Under the pieces are notes generated by a model. It was not told the DNA's origin. It worked only from the letters and a program-made list of their open reading frames with translations, and did not search any database. Of a stretch of 64,000 bases of DNA, positions 11,358 through 25,000 are shown piece after piece (the stretch's first letter is position 1; each line of letters begins with the position of its first letter). Location: assembly GCF_000226095.1 (NCBI RefSeq), contig NC_016472.1:9920001-9984000 (forward strand), given 5' to 3'. The position numbers and the translations under genes are program-made. The stretch is from Thermothelomyces thermophilus ATCC 42464. Its lineage: Eukaryota; Ascomycota; Sordariomycetes; Sordariales; Chaetomiaceae.

Positions 11358-12490
11358 TACCCCCTAGTTAAACGTGGTAGTCGTTTAACTACGCTTTATG
11401 GTAATACTGTTCTTGGTATTATATCCTTTGTCGCTCTTACCTTGATAGCTCTTTTAGGGGCCTGCCTTCCGTATTCGGAAGTCTAAAAGAGTTAAGTATA
11501 GTAGAGCAATTTCTTTAAAGCTATAGATTAAATATAGCTATTGTAGTTATAATAGTAATAGTATTACTAGTTTTAATCGTAATAATAATAGAATGATGCC
11601 TCTTACGCTTAAATTAATAGATGACTCATTAGGTATGCCTATTATAAATATTATAACTACTAGTAGGTTGACTCTTACTCCTATAATGCCTTGAAAGTAT
11701 AAGCGTGCTAAAGCTTCTAGTCTATAAGTGTTCCTATTATCTCTATTCGATTGATTTTATTACTAGTTTTGTAGTTTTCCAGCGCTTTACTAGTTACGTT
11801 AAGTTTATTTAGGCTAACTAAATATAGTAATATTATAGCTAGCAAGCTTTGTAAGGTACCCTATGAAATATATATATAGTTAGCTCTAGTAGGATGTTCT
11901 TTTGGCGAATGTCGTAATCATTCTAGCACTAGCTCTTACTACTACTATTATACCTATAGTTCCTATAAGTGTAAAGAGATATATATTAATCGCCTATATA
12001 TTTAATAGCTCTTATAATACTTATACTAACTATAACGGTAGTCCTGCTTCTTACGTTAGGTTAGCAAAAGATTTAATAAAGGCTCTACTAGATAGAGCTA
12101 AGGCTTCTATAAGTCCCTAGATCCTAAACCTCTACCCCCGATATATAGGCAAATCGCTAATAGTTACGTATAAGATCTTAAAAAGTTATATATAGTTCTT
12201 TAGAACGACCTTAAGCATGCTAGTATAGACAATATAGAAGAGTATAAGCTTAATAAGGCTAAACTTATGTATTTTATAAAGATTGCCTACTCTATATACG
12301 ATATCTTCTATTAGTTAGATAAAATCAAGGAAGCTTGTAATGCTTATATTAGTGTATCTAATGACGTGTTAGGCGTTATATTGTTACCTAGCTAAGATAA
12401 AGGCAAGGGCAAGGGTATTAATCCTAGCGACGGCTAATAGTAATAGATAAGGAGTATTAGGTAGTATTTTGTTTGGCAAATTTGACTTAT
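11358..12490. other. Tail of element D between pol end and 3' LTR, unexplained
   Basis: About 1.1 kb lies between the end of the copia pol frame (near 12490, read on minus) and the 3' LTR, longer than needed for a polypurine tract. On plus, a 72-codon frame (11902-12120) and a neighbouring frame ending in QDKGKGKGINPSDGQ are readable if TAG/TAA are taken as RIP-mutated Gln codons. Because RIP removes TGA everywhere, that openness is weak evidence. The content is left unassigned. Confidence 0.4.
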
Positions 12491-12615
12491 TTTCTACCCC
12501 CTAGTTATATAAGCCTATAACTAATATCTTGAAGATTAAAGAGAGCCCTCTAGTGCTTAAAGGCTTATTAGCTAAGTCATTTAATAAGCCTATCTACTAA
12601 TATCTAACTAATTAA
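12491..12615 (-). pseudogene. Element D pol, extreme C-terminal fragment
   Basis: Read on minus with RIP stops taken as Gln, this fragment gives DRLIKQLSQQAFKHQRAL followed by FNLQDISYRL. It resembles the usual copia pol ending (ADGLTK-type motif followed by a hydrophobic helix). It continues the RNase H fragment at 20230-20480, from which it was separated by insertion of element A at TAGAT. Confidence 0.7.
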
Positions 12616-12620
12616 TAGAT

Positions 12621-13074
12621 TGTCACGGATAAGCATATAGACAGCCCGGCAGGCTGCAGCTAGGACACAGGACATTCCGACAGCCAATCACTTGACAGAC
12701 TAATCAGAAGATTATCACTGCCAAGACTAAGGTCTTCACTAGTAATAATAATATATCACCGTCGACAATACAGAATCATAGAGCAAAAGGAGAAATGGTA
12801 CTAGTGATAACTATTAAAGAAGGACAGATAATCGTATATATATAGCTAGCTAGTTACTCGTTATAATAGACTCTAAGAGTTTACTAGTAATAGCAACCTA
12901 ACCTATAATTACAAGTACTTATACTAAGTATTACTAACTATTATAGGAGATAACTCTAGTGTTATTATGAACCCTTTAGCTTTACCAAATCCCTTAGACA
13001 ACCTATACGCTTGTCCCGCTTAATTTACCTCTATCTAAACCCTTTTAGAGAGAGTCTAAGTTAGGTTCGTTATA
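12621..13074 (+). repeat. 5' LTR of element A
   Basis: 454 bp from TGTCACGGATAAG to TTCGTTATA (the final TA is probably a RIP-mutated CA). It matches the LTR at 19771-20224 along its whole length with many C/T and G/A differences. The shared 3' half with element B begins about 220 bp before its end. Confidence 0.93.
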
Positions 13075-13101
13075 CGTTGCTATTACTCCCTTTATTCTGT
13101 T

Positions 13102-16100
13102 ATGGCTCAGAATAGAGGTGATTTTGACCTCGATATCGATATAGCTACTAACATTATAACTAAATAGCTACTTACCTAGCTCGGTTAACTCTAGTAGCAG
13201 ATTTAGGAGTTAGACTAGAGAGATAAGGTTGCTTAAGCTCAGATCAAGGAACTCGAAAACGGTGAAAAGCACTTATAGAAGCTAGTTAACGAGGCCTACG
13301 CCAAAATCAAGACACTCGAGGGCGCCAAAGTAAGCCGTATCAAGATCGAACTACCTAGTAAATACGGAGGAACTAAGGAAGATCTTATAGGATTCCTAAC
13401 AAACCTCTAATCCTACTTCCGGCTTAATGATAATAAGTTTCCGGATGATAAAGCTAAAGTCCTCTATATAGCTACGAGACTAGAGGGTAAGGTACTTAGA
13501 TGGTTCGAGCCTATATAGAATGACTATCTTACTAAGAAAGACGAAGACGACTAGGATACGTTTATATAGGTAGTCTTCTAATCCTATGACCGGTTTAAAG
13601 AAAAGCTTTAGAAGGTTTTTAGTAATAAAGATAAGAAGATTTATATATAAGAAAGACTTGCTAATCTCTAATAGACTAAGTTAGTAGCCTCCTATACTAT
13701 ATAGTTTAGATAGGATATACTTAAGTCTTAGCTTAATAATAAGACGTTAATATAACTATTCTATAATAGCTTAAAGGAAAAGGTTAAAGATAAACTATAT
13801 AAGTACGACTAGCCTAAGACTCTAGACAAATATATTATATAAGCTATTTAAATCGATAATTAACTTTATATATAAGAGTAATAGAAACAAGGTTAGATAA
13901 ATAGAACTATAGTCAAGGCTAACAATAAGAAAAAACAGGTATATATTAGTACCTTATATAGGATATATCCTAGAGCTATAAATATAGATATAGCATAGAA
14001 GTAGGACAAGAAGAAAACAACTAAAGATAAGTCTAACGTTACCTATTATAACTATAGAAAGAAAGGACATTATAAACGAAAATATCAAAGCCTAAAGAAA
14101 GACTAGAAACCAGTCCCTAGAAAGGAAATTACGGCTATTAATAAAACCACTAAGGATATTATTAAAGTAGCGGCTACGAGCTACGAAAATAGGGATAGCA
14201 ACACGGATAGTCTCGGATATGACAGTGACGGTAAAGACGAATAAGCACCATACTCCGAACTAGTCATAGTAGACCTAGAGACAGGTCTTGCCAAATAGGA
14301 CACGGCGGGAGAGTATGTACCACCAATTTCGATTCTCCTAGCCCTAAGGTAGTAGGGTTTTATAGTTATATAGAGGTAGAATAGATTATAGATGACTAAT
14401 ACCTAAGGAATCGAAAGACCTAGACCTAATGTTCTATTCCTCTAAGAACGAATTAAATGGTATTGTAACAAAGTTTTCTAGCTTAATACGGAACTACGCG
14501 AATAGGATAGACACTTGATTTAACTTGCCTAGTAGAGCGATAAGATGAGGGACAAGATAAGGAAACTCCGATGTATCGTAGAAACTATCAAAGGGGAACA
14601 GCCCGTGATATATAATAGGCCCGATAGCTACGCTAAGCATTTTGGCGATTAGTAACTTAGCTATGACGTATAGAACCCTAAGTACTAATTTATATATATA
14701 AACCGTAGAAAAGATAAGTGTATATAGGAAAGCTATTAGAAGAAACACTCCTACCTTAGCATTAGAGTATCTATAGTCTATATATAGTAGGAAGGATTTG
14801 GAAAAGAATTCTAATACCTTTTAGGTAACGCTACGTGATTATACCCGCGACACGAGGCATATATATAAGTGCCCTAGTTCTAGTATATATTATATAAATG
14901 CCGATACTACTTTCGCGACAAATTCAAAAACAATCATTAGCCGACCTGATAAGGAAATGAGAACGGAAGCCTCTGCCCTATGGAATAGGTCTATGATGTA
15001 GGAAATAGAGCGGCCGAATTGCTCTGGAAGATCAAAGCCTGCAATCTAGAAGGCATTACGGTAGTTCTAAAACGAGCCTAGCCTAGGTACTGTAGAATAG
15101 GATAAGATATATAGGACTTGTGCTAGAGTAATAACTATCTTTACTATATAGACAAAAAGAAATCGTAGATCTAGGAGCTTTAGATGAAGCTATAGTATAT
15201 ATAACGGAAAGCAGAACAGACCTAATGGTAGGAAGCTATAAGCACTTAATGGCTTATAGAAATAGGCACGATCGACGAAGCTACCATCAGCCGAACAACC
15301 GAAGAGGTTAACACTGACCTGGGAAACGGGTTAGGGCCCTTCGAGGGGCCTGAAAACTATTAACGCCCGTATAGTAGCAAGTGGTAGCGTAGTATAGGAG
15401 GAACTAGCGTAAGAGACTACTATATTAAGACCTCCTGGTAGAAATATAGGAAATCGCTATAATCTTTAGACGACGGTGGTAAGACAAGCGATTATAGATA
15501 ATAGCATAATAGAAATAGTACGAAATGCTTGTACTAGTGGATAGTAGAGTAGAGATAAACCTAATTTTGCTAACACTTGTAAATTAGCTACGGATACCTT
15601 AGAGAATGAAGCGGAAGTATAGTATAGTTAAAGGGCTATTTCTAATATAATAGATATATAAAGAGACTAAACTAATCGATATTATTATAGTAGGGAAAAC
15701 TATAGTAGTTATATTTAGTATCGTAGATATAGGTAACGACAAAGATATAATATTAGGATTACTATAATATAAAGATTATAACCCGGACATTAGCTAGAAG
15801 AATGGTAGCTACCTATAACCCCGAACAGAGTCGTATTCGACTAGTAAGATAGGGAGTATATAAGGATCGCAAGCAGACGATGCTTAGGGAAAGGCATATC
15901 CTATAGATCTACCGCAAGAGACAGACAGTGGTAGGCAGACTACTATAGACTCTAGAAGAAGCAGTATAACGATACTAACATTACGATAGGAGGAACGAGC
16001 TAAACCGCCGATAGCTGTTCTCTCCGTTGACGAATGTAGAGCACTATAACTAGAGTAGTAGGTTAAGATAGGAGAAATCGCTAGCATCGCTATAGACGGA

Positions 16101-19100
16101 ACCAAGTTCGTATACTATTAAAAAGCCGAGAGACAAGATAAGACTAGGGAAGTACCGAAGGAATACGAAGGATACCTAGCATTCGAACCGAAGTATCTAG
16201 AAGGATTACTAGAATACGGCCTATAGGATTACGAGATCAAGCTTAAGGAAGGAGTATAACTAAAGTTCTTTAAGATTTACTATACGAGCTAGATATAAAA
16301 CGAAGAACTTAAGTAATACTTAGAGGAGAATCTTTAAAGAGGATATATCTACCTATTGATATCGCTAGTAGGCTACCTAATCCTATTTGTACCTAAGAAA
16401 GACGGAAAGCTATAGTTATATATCGATTATCGGCAACTTAACGAACAGACTATGAAAAACCGATACCTGTTACTGCTAATCTTACGGCTCTGAGATTAGT
16501 TAGCAAGAGCCTAATATTTTATACGTCTTAACTTACTATTAGCCTATAACTATATATAGATTAAAGAAGGCAATAAGTGGAAAACGGCCTTTAGGACACC
16601 CTATGGCCACTATAAGTACCTTGTCATGTTATTTAGACTTATAAACGCGCCGGCAACGTTCTAAGCCCTGATTGATCAAGCTATCTGATCCTTTCTCGAC
16701 AAATTTGTAGTATATTATCTTGACGATATACTTATCTTCTCCAAAACAATAGACGAACACCGGAAGCATGTAAAAGTAGTACTAGACGCGTTACATATAT
16801 ATAAGCTATTAGTTAATAAGGAAAAGAGCGAATTCTATATTAGGAAAATGGTATTTTTAGGATACAAAATATCCCTAGGACAAATCCGGATAGAACCCTT
16901 AAAGGTTAAAGCTATCAAGGATTAGCTACGACCGACATTAGTTATAGAAGTACGAAGTTTCATCGGATTTACGAACTTCTACTAGATATTTATTAGGAAC
17001 TTTAGAGCGATCGTACGACCTTTATACGAACTTACCAAGAAGAACGCTAAATTCCAATGGGAAGAGTAATACGAGCAAGTATTTATATAGATCTATGACG
17101 CTATTACTAAAGATCTAGTACTAGTATTACTAGACCCTAAGAAGCTATTTAAGGTGGAAACAGACGCTTTAGATTATACCATCGGAGGATAGTTAGGATA
17201 ATAAGATAAATAAGGGAAGCTATATTCTATAGCCTTCTTTTTAAAGAAGCTCGATAGACTATATCTTAATTATCCGATCTATAATAAGGAATTACTTACA
17301 ATTGTCAAAGCTTTTAAGGAATAGCAACTATACCTTAATAATATAATTAAACTAGTATAAGTATATATAGATTATAAGAATTTGCGATACTTTACAATAA
17401 TAAAGGAGCTTAATAGACGATAAATACGATAGGTAGAATTCCTTATAGAATTTAATTTTGAGATCTACTATAAGAAGGGCAAAGAGAACGTATAAGTAGA
17501 TGCCTTAAGCTAATAAACGGATCATATAGAAGGACGAATAGAAACAATGCCACTGTTATTCAAGGAACGAATAGACAGGACGCTATATTACAAAACGCAG
17601 ACACCTATAGGAGACGATCTACTTGACTCGTTCCTAGAATGTTACGTAATCTTTTGAGAAGAAAGGATTAACGAGACATAGTATCAAGTAGCACCTGGAC
17701 TAGTGGTACCTGATAGAGTGGAAGAAAGAGATATAAAACTCTAGTACCGAGGCAAAGCGTATATCCACGATAAAGATTAATAGCTACAAATGATTTAAGA
17801 ACTCTATAAGTCAAAACTTGGAGGATATAAAGGAGTTACGAAGACTGTCGTACAAGTCAAAAAACACTACGACTTTCCATAGTTAACGATACGAGTCAAG
17901 GAAGTTGTATAGAACTGCGATATCTGTAATCGAAGCAAAACGGCACGACATAAGCCGTATAGGCTACTCTAGCCACTGCTAACAGCTAACAAACTATAGA
18001 GTTTAGTTACAATAGACTTTATTACAAAACTGCCAGAATCCGAGGATACGGCTATAGGGGTAATCTATAATAGTATTCTCACTATAGTAGACCGCTTAAT
18101 TAAATAGGTATACTTCTTTCTCTATAAGGAGTCCTAGACAGTAGAATAGTTAGTAGACGTAATCTATTAGCAAGTCGCATTAGTGCACGCTTAGCTACAA
18201 GAATAGATTACTAACAGAGACACTAAGTTCGCATCGAAGTTCTGGCAAGCGTTAATACAACGATTAGACGTTAATAGTAAGCTATTAACGGCATATTACC
18301 TATAAACCGATAGACAAACGGAGCGACTAAACTAAGTTATTAAGTAGTACCTTTGTTCTTATATTAATTACTAGTAAGATAACTAGGTTATACTATTACT
18401 AATAGTATAACTTGCTTATAATATAACACTAATAGAAATAACTAAAGTTATACCGTTCTTTATAAACTATAGATATAAAGCAGACCTTAGGTAAGGGCTA
18501 GAGGTTATAGTGCCGAGAGCAGTAGTCAAAGTAAAACAAATATACGTATTATATAAGAAGCTTAAAAAGGAACTTAAGTTTATTAGAACTAGAATAAAGA
18601 ATTATTACGACAAATATAGGCTTAAGGGACCTTGCCTAGAGAGGGAAGACAAAGTCTACCTAATCGTACGAAACCTATAAACCAAACGACTAAGCACGAA
18701 GCTAGACTTTAAGAAGGTTAGACCCTTCGTTATCAAGGAACGAATTTTGACATCTAACTACTGACTATCGTTACCGTTATCTATACAATTACGGATAGAT
18801 GTTTTTTATATTTCACTTCTCGAACTAGTACCAAAGAACGCCAAAATCGCTATAAATATCGAAGCAGAGGACGAAGAGAAAGAATAGGACATCGAAGAAA
18901 TTCTAGATTTACGTAGTATTAATAAGGAACTATAGTATCTAGTTAAATAGCTTAATTTTAGACTAGAGAATAATTTATAGAAACTAGTCAAGAATTTAAA
19001 CTACCTTAAGAAACTAGAATAGTTCTATCGGCAGAACCTAGATTAACTAAAGGAAAACCTAGGACAGAACCAAAGACGGTACCCTAGTCAATAGTATTAA

Positions 19101-19320
19101 CGGTATTATTAATCTATGACGAGGGTATAGTAGGCGCCTCTTACTGCTCTTACCGCTTAACCTCCTCTAACTTGTCTAAGGTCGATAGACTACATGCCAC
19201 TATATTGGCACCTTTCTCTATCAAAAACTCCTTTTACTAATAAAGATACTAGAGCCGTATAAGCTTTTCGGATAACTTGTATTAGGCTTCTTCTAGACGG
19301 CGTTAAGATTTATCTAGCTT
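13102..19320 (+). pseudogene. Element A gag-pol, RIP-inactivated
   Basis: The gag start ATGGCTCAGAATAG at 13102 is intact. The gag zinc knuckle near 14040-14090 reads YYNYRKKGHYKRKY, a CCHC box in which the cysteines became Tyr (TGT to TAT). The reverse transcriptase has VPKKDGKL near 16390 and the active site YLDD at 16716-16727, still intact, in the context VYYLDDILIFSKT. RNase H (VETDALDYTIGGQL) lies near 17155. The integrase has a degraded H2C2 region ending NCDICNRSKTARHKP near 17910-17950, then LVTIDFITKLPES. The tail VPRAVVKVKQIYVLYKKLKK is followed by a coiled-coil-like Glu/Lys region. Tens of TAG/TAA stops at former Gln codons prevent translation. The end near 19320 is approximate. 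Confidence 0.88.
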
Positions 19321-19770
19321 AAGTTCGGCACGACGTTTAGCATCCTTGATATAATGCTGCTCCTAGAGAATACGATCTATTAGAACGAACATTAAGAATT
19401 ACATTCAAAAAAAAAAAAAAAGGAGACGTGCTTATAGGAAGAAAGTGGTATGCTAGAGCTATCGTAAGAACGACCTCAACGAATACAGGCTTTGTAACGC
19501 TTTATACACGCGATCATTTTACAAACAAGGCCTTATAACGCGTACTAAGAGCAAGGTATAACAACAAAACCGTTCTTAGCAATGTTCTAAGCAAGGGAAG
19601 CACGGTAATATATAGAATATAACTTCTATTTCTCTATTAGCATTTTATCAATATGGCAACCACAACGCAGAAACAGGAAGAATACAGTACTTACAAGCGA
19701 AGGGTTGTTAGCGCTATTTGAAACGGCCTAAGAGGGCTTTCGGGTCGAAAGCCTTGAAGGAGGGGCATTA

Positions 19771-20224
19771 TGTCACAGATAAGCATATAGACGGCCCGGC
19801 AGGCTGTAGCTAGGACGTAGGACATTCCGACAGCCAATCACTTGATAGACCAATTAGAAGATTATTACTACTAAGACTAAGGTCTTCACTAGTAATAATA
19901 ATATATTACCGTCGATAACGTGGAATCACAGAGCGAAAGGAGAAATGGTACTGGTGATAACTATTGAAGAAGGATAGATAATTGTGTATATATAGCTAGC
20001 TAGTCACTCGTTATAGTAGACTCTAGGAGTTTACTAGTGATAGCAACCTAACCTATAATTATAAGTACTTATACTAAGTATTACTGACTATTGTAGGAGA
20101 CAACTCTAGTGTTGTTGTGAACCCTTTGGCTTTACCGAATCCCTTAGACGACCTGTACGCTTGTCCCGCTTAATTTACCTCTATCTGAACCCTTTTAGAA
20201 GAAGTCTGAGTTAGGTTCGTTATA
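19771..20224 (+). repeat. 3' LTR of element A
   Basis: 454 bp, TGTCACAGATAAG to TTCGTTATA, followed directly by the target duplication TAGAT. It retains more CA/TG dinucleotides than the element interior. Confidence 0.93.
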
Positions 20225-20229
20225 TAGAT

Positions 20230-23134
20230 ATATAGCTTTAAATGTTCCTTTTACTACTTCTTAGTATAACTATATATTATAAATATCTATATATTATAGG
20301 TAAGTGTTAATATGTTCGTTCTTAGCTATTATTAGTTAAATAGTTTACTAATCATTGTAGTAGATATTCTAGGGTTTCCCTAGCTTAAGATCGATATCTA
20401 TAAATAGCCTTTTAAGTATTATAGCCTTTCTTACTATAAAGGAGAGCATTAGAAGTTCTACTTTAGTACTTGACGTTATAATAGTATCTTAGCGTAATGC
20501 CTTCTATATAATAGGACCTCTAAATAGGAAGAAGATATATCCCTATAACAAATACCGTATATCTAGATCATCTATATATAATACGTCTCTAGCGATTATA
20601 AGCGTTAGACTTTCCAGCGCTCGCTTACCTCTATATTAGATTAATAGGTAAAGAGCTCCTAAATAGATATCTTACTACTTGCTATACCTCTAATAAGTAG
20701 TCTAGTCCTAGGTTAGTTAAGTATCAAGAGAGTACTAAATAGGTATATACGACATCTAGATGTAGTATAACTATATAATATAAGATTGATCTAACAAGCT
20801 CCTAATACTCTTTAGTCTATATACTAGTAGCGCTCCCTTCAAACTTCTTAAATTCTTTATAGCTTAAGAGAGTTAGCTTATATACGTTAGGCACGTCTAG
20901 TTTATATCTTCTTATTACCTTTCTAATATATTAGTTATAGACTAACTATATCTTATATATAGGTCGGTCTCGAATCACCTTAATACCAAGGAACTAACCG
21001 ACATTACCCTACTCGTAGACGTTATATTAAGCTTTAATTCCTTCTATTACCCGCTCGGCCGCTATAGCGTTACTTTCATAAAAGAAGACTAAGAAGTCAT
21101 TAATATAGAAGATTAGGATGACTCGTTTATTATAGCTTAAGAAGAGGCACTTCTCTTCACCCGATGGTTCTATATCTAGATCTAATAGCGTTTTATAGAA
21201 CTCTTTATACTATAAGAGTAACGAGTCTCTTAAGCCGTATAGAGCTCTTTATAACTTTATATATTTCCCTAGCTACTTAAATCCTTCTAGTAGTTTATAA
21301 ATGATAGGATCGTCTTCTAGTCGTTCGGCATTAAGGAACATTCATGCTATATCGAATTACTTGACTTCTAAGTCGAAGTACGTAGCGATCGCTATTATTA
21401 TATAGAATAACTATACCGTTAGAGTAGCTATATAAGTACTTTCTACTAAACTAATATCTTATAGATCTCCTTATATATAGATCCTTGCCTTATACTTCTC
21501 TAAGAAACCGTCCTTATTAAACTTATATATAAAGACCTATTTTAACAGGATAAGTCGCGCTTTTACCTACTTATATAGTACAATCTTCTATATTCCCTTA
21601 TTCTCTAAGTTATATATCTCCTTGTAAGCCATATCTTTAAACTATTATTCCAATAGGTAATTATATAGGTCTTACTAATTAGTAAGAATATAGGCTAAAT
21701 CATTAATATACTAATATAGCTTATTTAGGGCTGCTCTAAGGTATATAGCATCCTTTTATTATATAGTAGTAGTAAATATTATATATATTGTTCGAAAGCT
21801 CTAGTCTCTTAGGTAAGCTTCCTATTAATTAGGTAGGTAAGTCTTATGGAACTATCGCTAGAGTTCCTTTATTATATAGATAAAGGAATAATAATAATTG
21901 ACCCTCTCTTTATTTTATAGCCATTCGCTTGACTAGATAGGGTCCCTAGGCTTGTAAGTTCTCTTCCTACCTCTGCCTCTCCTTATAGGAGGTTACTAAG
22001 TAGCTTCTCCTTTTCTTCTACCTTCTAGAGAATATATTAGCTAATCTAGACTTCGTTTAATACTCTACTCCTCTAGCCCAGCTAGGTATAATATATTAGT
22101 AGTACTATCCCTAGCTTCTAGCTCTTCTGTCTACTTATCGTATATATTAGATTCTTCTATAGAAGGTATTCCTCCGTTAGATTCGACGGCTCCCTTACTC
22201 TCCCTAGCGTCTAGTTAGCTAGCTAGTGACTAGGAAGGCCCTAATTTAAACCTTCTTACTTCCTAGTAGATATCCCCTTTACTAGCCGGTATAAGGTAAG
22301 TTATTAAGGGCTTAGGTATATATTTAGGGGTCAAGAGTCCTCTAAAGCTCTCTATCTATTTGGTAAGTTTATCTATTACTTATATCTCTGCTATAAGAGT
22401 TTCCAGAACTGATTACTTGTTTATAGGCTATATATTAGAGAGCTCCCTTACCTCTAAGTCTTAACCCTATTAGAGAGATTAGTCTATCGCTAGACTCTCT
22501 TACGATAGAGGTAGCTAAGCCACTATAATAGAGTCTTTTACTAGTTATTAGGTCTATTGTAACGCTTCCTAGAGAAAATCGGTATCCTAGGAATCTTTGC
22601 TAAGATCGAATTAATTGACTTCCTAGCTCGCTACTACTAGTAACGACTTTATTAGCTACTCTTTACCTAGATAGTAGAAAGTCTTCTTATCGAAGTAAAC
22701 ATTATAAGTTATAATGACCTTATTAAGCTTAGGTATCTAAACGCGATAGATATTAGATATACGATATCCTATAAGATACCTTATTAGCCTATATAGTAGT
22801 ATCTTAAAGTCCTTTATACATTACTTAGCTTCTCTATCCTTATAGAAGATATATACCTAGTATCTATATATAAAGATACTACTCTAGTCTAGGTATAAGT
22901 TACTAGTTAATACAATTATCAAGCTAGGTTTATACTAGTAAAAATACTATTTAAACTAACTATAGAGTACTTTATTAGGAGTTTTAAACAAGTAAGTATA
23001 GCTTAGGCTTATTATATATAAGTATACTACTACTTATATACTTTCTAACTAGAGCTTTATAGGTAGATTTATACTATTAAGTATCTTAATTAAGCATAAG
23101 ATTAGTTCTTGCCTTACTTACTCTACTAGTCTAT
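20230..23134 (-). pseudogene. Element D copia pol, integrase C-terminus to RNase H fragment
   Basis: Read on minus from 23134 downward with RIP stops taken as Gln. Integrase C-terminus: LFKTPNKVLYSQFK, later YLIGYRISNIYRVQ and NVYFDKKTFYYL. Reverse transcriptase: VFIYKFNKDGFLEKYKARIY, STYIATLTVQLF, ATYFDLEVKQFDIA, MFLNAERLEDDPIIYKL, LYGLRDS and active site YINDFLVFF at 21096-21107 (YIDD with Asp to Asn, a RIP change). RNase H near 20240-20480: RKALRQDTIITSSTKVELL and NIYYND. The Gly-Leu-Arg-Asp-Ser and Phe-Leu-Asn-Ala motifs are typical of Ty1/copia. The frame continues upstream at 38185 beyond element C and downstream at 12615 beyond element A. Confidence 0.88.
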
Positions 23135-23494
23135 TGTCAAGGCGGCCTGCCGTTAGGCTAGTTATCAAGAGAGGTAGCACTATCACAAAGGCCTTTCTAA
23201 GCAGGTTCGCACTGATCGCGGGGGCAGGGAGAGTCAATCATTCCAGGGTCGGCAGCTGCCTATTCGTATCCCACTCGAATCGTAGTTATATAGACTAATC
23301 CTTAGGGAGGAAAACCTCCCTTTCGGATCCGTAGGCTAATAGATACATCTTATACTACGGATCGGCTATCCCCTTTCCCCGGCCGTACCCCGATCGTGCC
23401 CGTCATAGCAGGGTCATACCTATTGGTACCTAGGTATAGGCCTTCCGGCTACTACGGCCTGGCTGTAGGCGCGGGTCGGCTTGCGTTTATAATA
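23135..23494 (-). repeat. 3' LTR of element C
   Basis: 360 bp, TGTCAAGGCGGCC at the left end and GCGTTTATAATA at the right, the latter a RIP-altered form of GTGTTCGTGACA in the partner. Notably GC-rich compared with the element interior. Confidence 0.92.
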
Positions 23495-25000
23495 ACTTAC
23501 TCTCCCCCTTAGCAGGCCTATCTATAGGCCTATAGGCTCTGTCGGAATAGCTTTATCCCGGATGCCTAGTCTATAGTAGCGGATCGCTATTATTTCGGCG
23601 CTTTGTTATTACGGCTTTATTCGTGATTACACGTCAAACAGGTGGGTGCTAGGTGCCTTTGTTTTCGTATATATATCGTTATTATTATAGTTATCGTTCG
23701 AGTGTTTTCGTCTAAAGATTCGCTTCATTATAAATATATCTGGTAGTTACCATAATGTTAGGAAGGTCTCTACTATAGCGACAGAAATAATATTTGACTT
23801 TCTTAGAAAGCCGCCTTTCGCTCTCGATTTTCTTTTAATCTTTAACCTTATCTTCTTTATATCGTTTGCTCTTTAGCTGCCTATAATTCAATTTTCAAAT
23901 TTTAAATCTTTATTTTCATATCTATAGTAATATTATAGAGATTTAGTAGCTTAGCGCGGCTGACTTGCTACTATATATATAATACTTATATGGCGCTATT
24001 AAAGATGTTAAGGCAAATGATAAGGTTCCCCTCGATATTTAGTATATATTTTCTATTACTAGCTTGTTTAAGTGTTTTTGGTATTGCTAGGGCTATTAGA
24101 CAAGCTGCCTCCTAGTAAGTATACGTTTCGGGAGTGATTTCCTAGATATTAATAATTATTTAGGCTACTAATGCTATAACTAGTGATATAGTTAACCTTA
24201 TGATTATTATTTAGTCTGCCTATAAGGTTGTTTTAGCCTTAAAGCTAGATATAGCTAACTTTAAGGACTTGCTTATATTTAGTAAGTGCTATTACTATTA
24301 TATTACTATACTTATAAACGATATAGCTATTACTTTTAAGGTGGTTAAGAAATACTACTAGTCTAATATAGGCCTTATTAATAATAGTAGTAAGAAGATT
24401 ACTTTTATAGGAACCTATTTATTTTCGCTTATAATTTAGTGTAGATATTAATATATTTATAAGAGTAATAGCTAGTATATAATAAGTTTATAACCGATTA
24501 TAAGTATATAATTATAGCTACTAATCCATACTTAAGTTTAATACTAGTATAGTATATTTGGTTATATTTTGGTCTGCCTAGTTATTCACTAATATAGTAT
24601 AGGTGCTATAGAATCTTATAATCTAGTAATATTTGCTACTACCTTGCCTAGAGCCTATTAACGAGGGTTATATTACTTAGTAGATAGCTAAATATAAGTT
24701 TATTACTAAACTAGGCACGCTTATAATAGGAGCCTTAGGTAGTAAGGGCAAGGTAGCCTAATTTTTAGGCAAATATATAGTAGACTTAGAGTTTATCTCT
24801 CATAATGGTTTTTAGCAGGGTTTTTAGGGTAGTAAAACTTTGTTTTATTTTCATTTTTTTTTAATTATATAGAGTAGATACCCTTTCAGCCCTAAATTAA
24901 TATTATAGATTTGCTCTACTAGTTTATAGTACTATAATATAAATATTTTTTTTTACTAATTTTAGTATCTCTAGTAAGGCCTTCTTTACTATAGTTTTAG
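23495..25000. other. Tail of element C between pol end and 3' LTR, unexplained
   Basis: About 1.5 kb past the recognisable pol region. I find no gypsy motif on minus. Several plus frames are open apart from TAG/TAA, for example SDIVNLMIII..SAYKVVLALK near 24190-24250, but TGA depletion by RIP makes this unreliable. The boundary at 25000 is approximate. Confidence 0.35.

Larger units (their letters stand above)
12621..20224 (+). mobile_element. Element A: Ty3/gypsy LTR retrotransposon inserted in element D
   Basis: The element spans 7604 bp with two 454-bp LTRs (12621-13074, 19771-20224) and a perfect 5-bp target duplication TAGAT (12616-12620 and 20225-20229). Gag and pol run on plus. The order reverse transcriptase (YLDD at 16716-16727), RNase H, integrase (17750-18450) is that of Ty3/gypsy. 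The interior is the same family as element B, in the opposite orientation, but the first half of the LTR differs. It interrupts the copia pol of D between RNase H and the C-terminus. Confidence 0.95.

Noticed and set aside
15884-16105. Matching 73-codon frames at 15884-16105 (minus) and 33241-33462 (plus)
   Set aside because: They are the antisense of homologous pol segments in sibling elements A and B, not separate genes.
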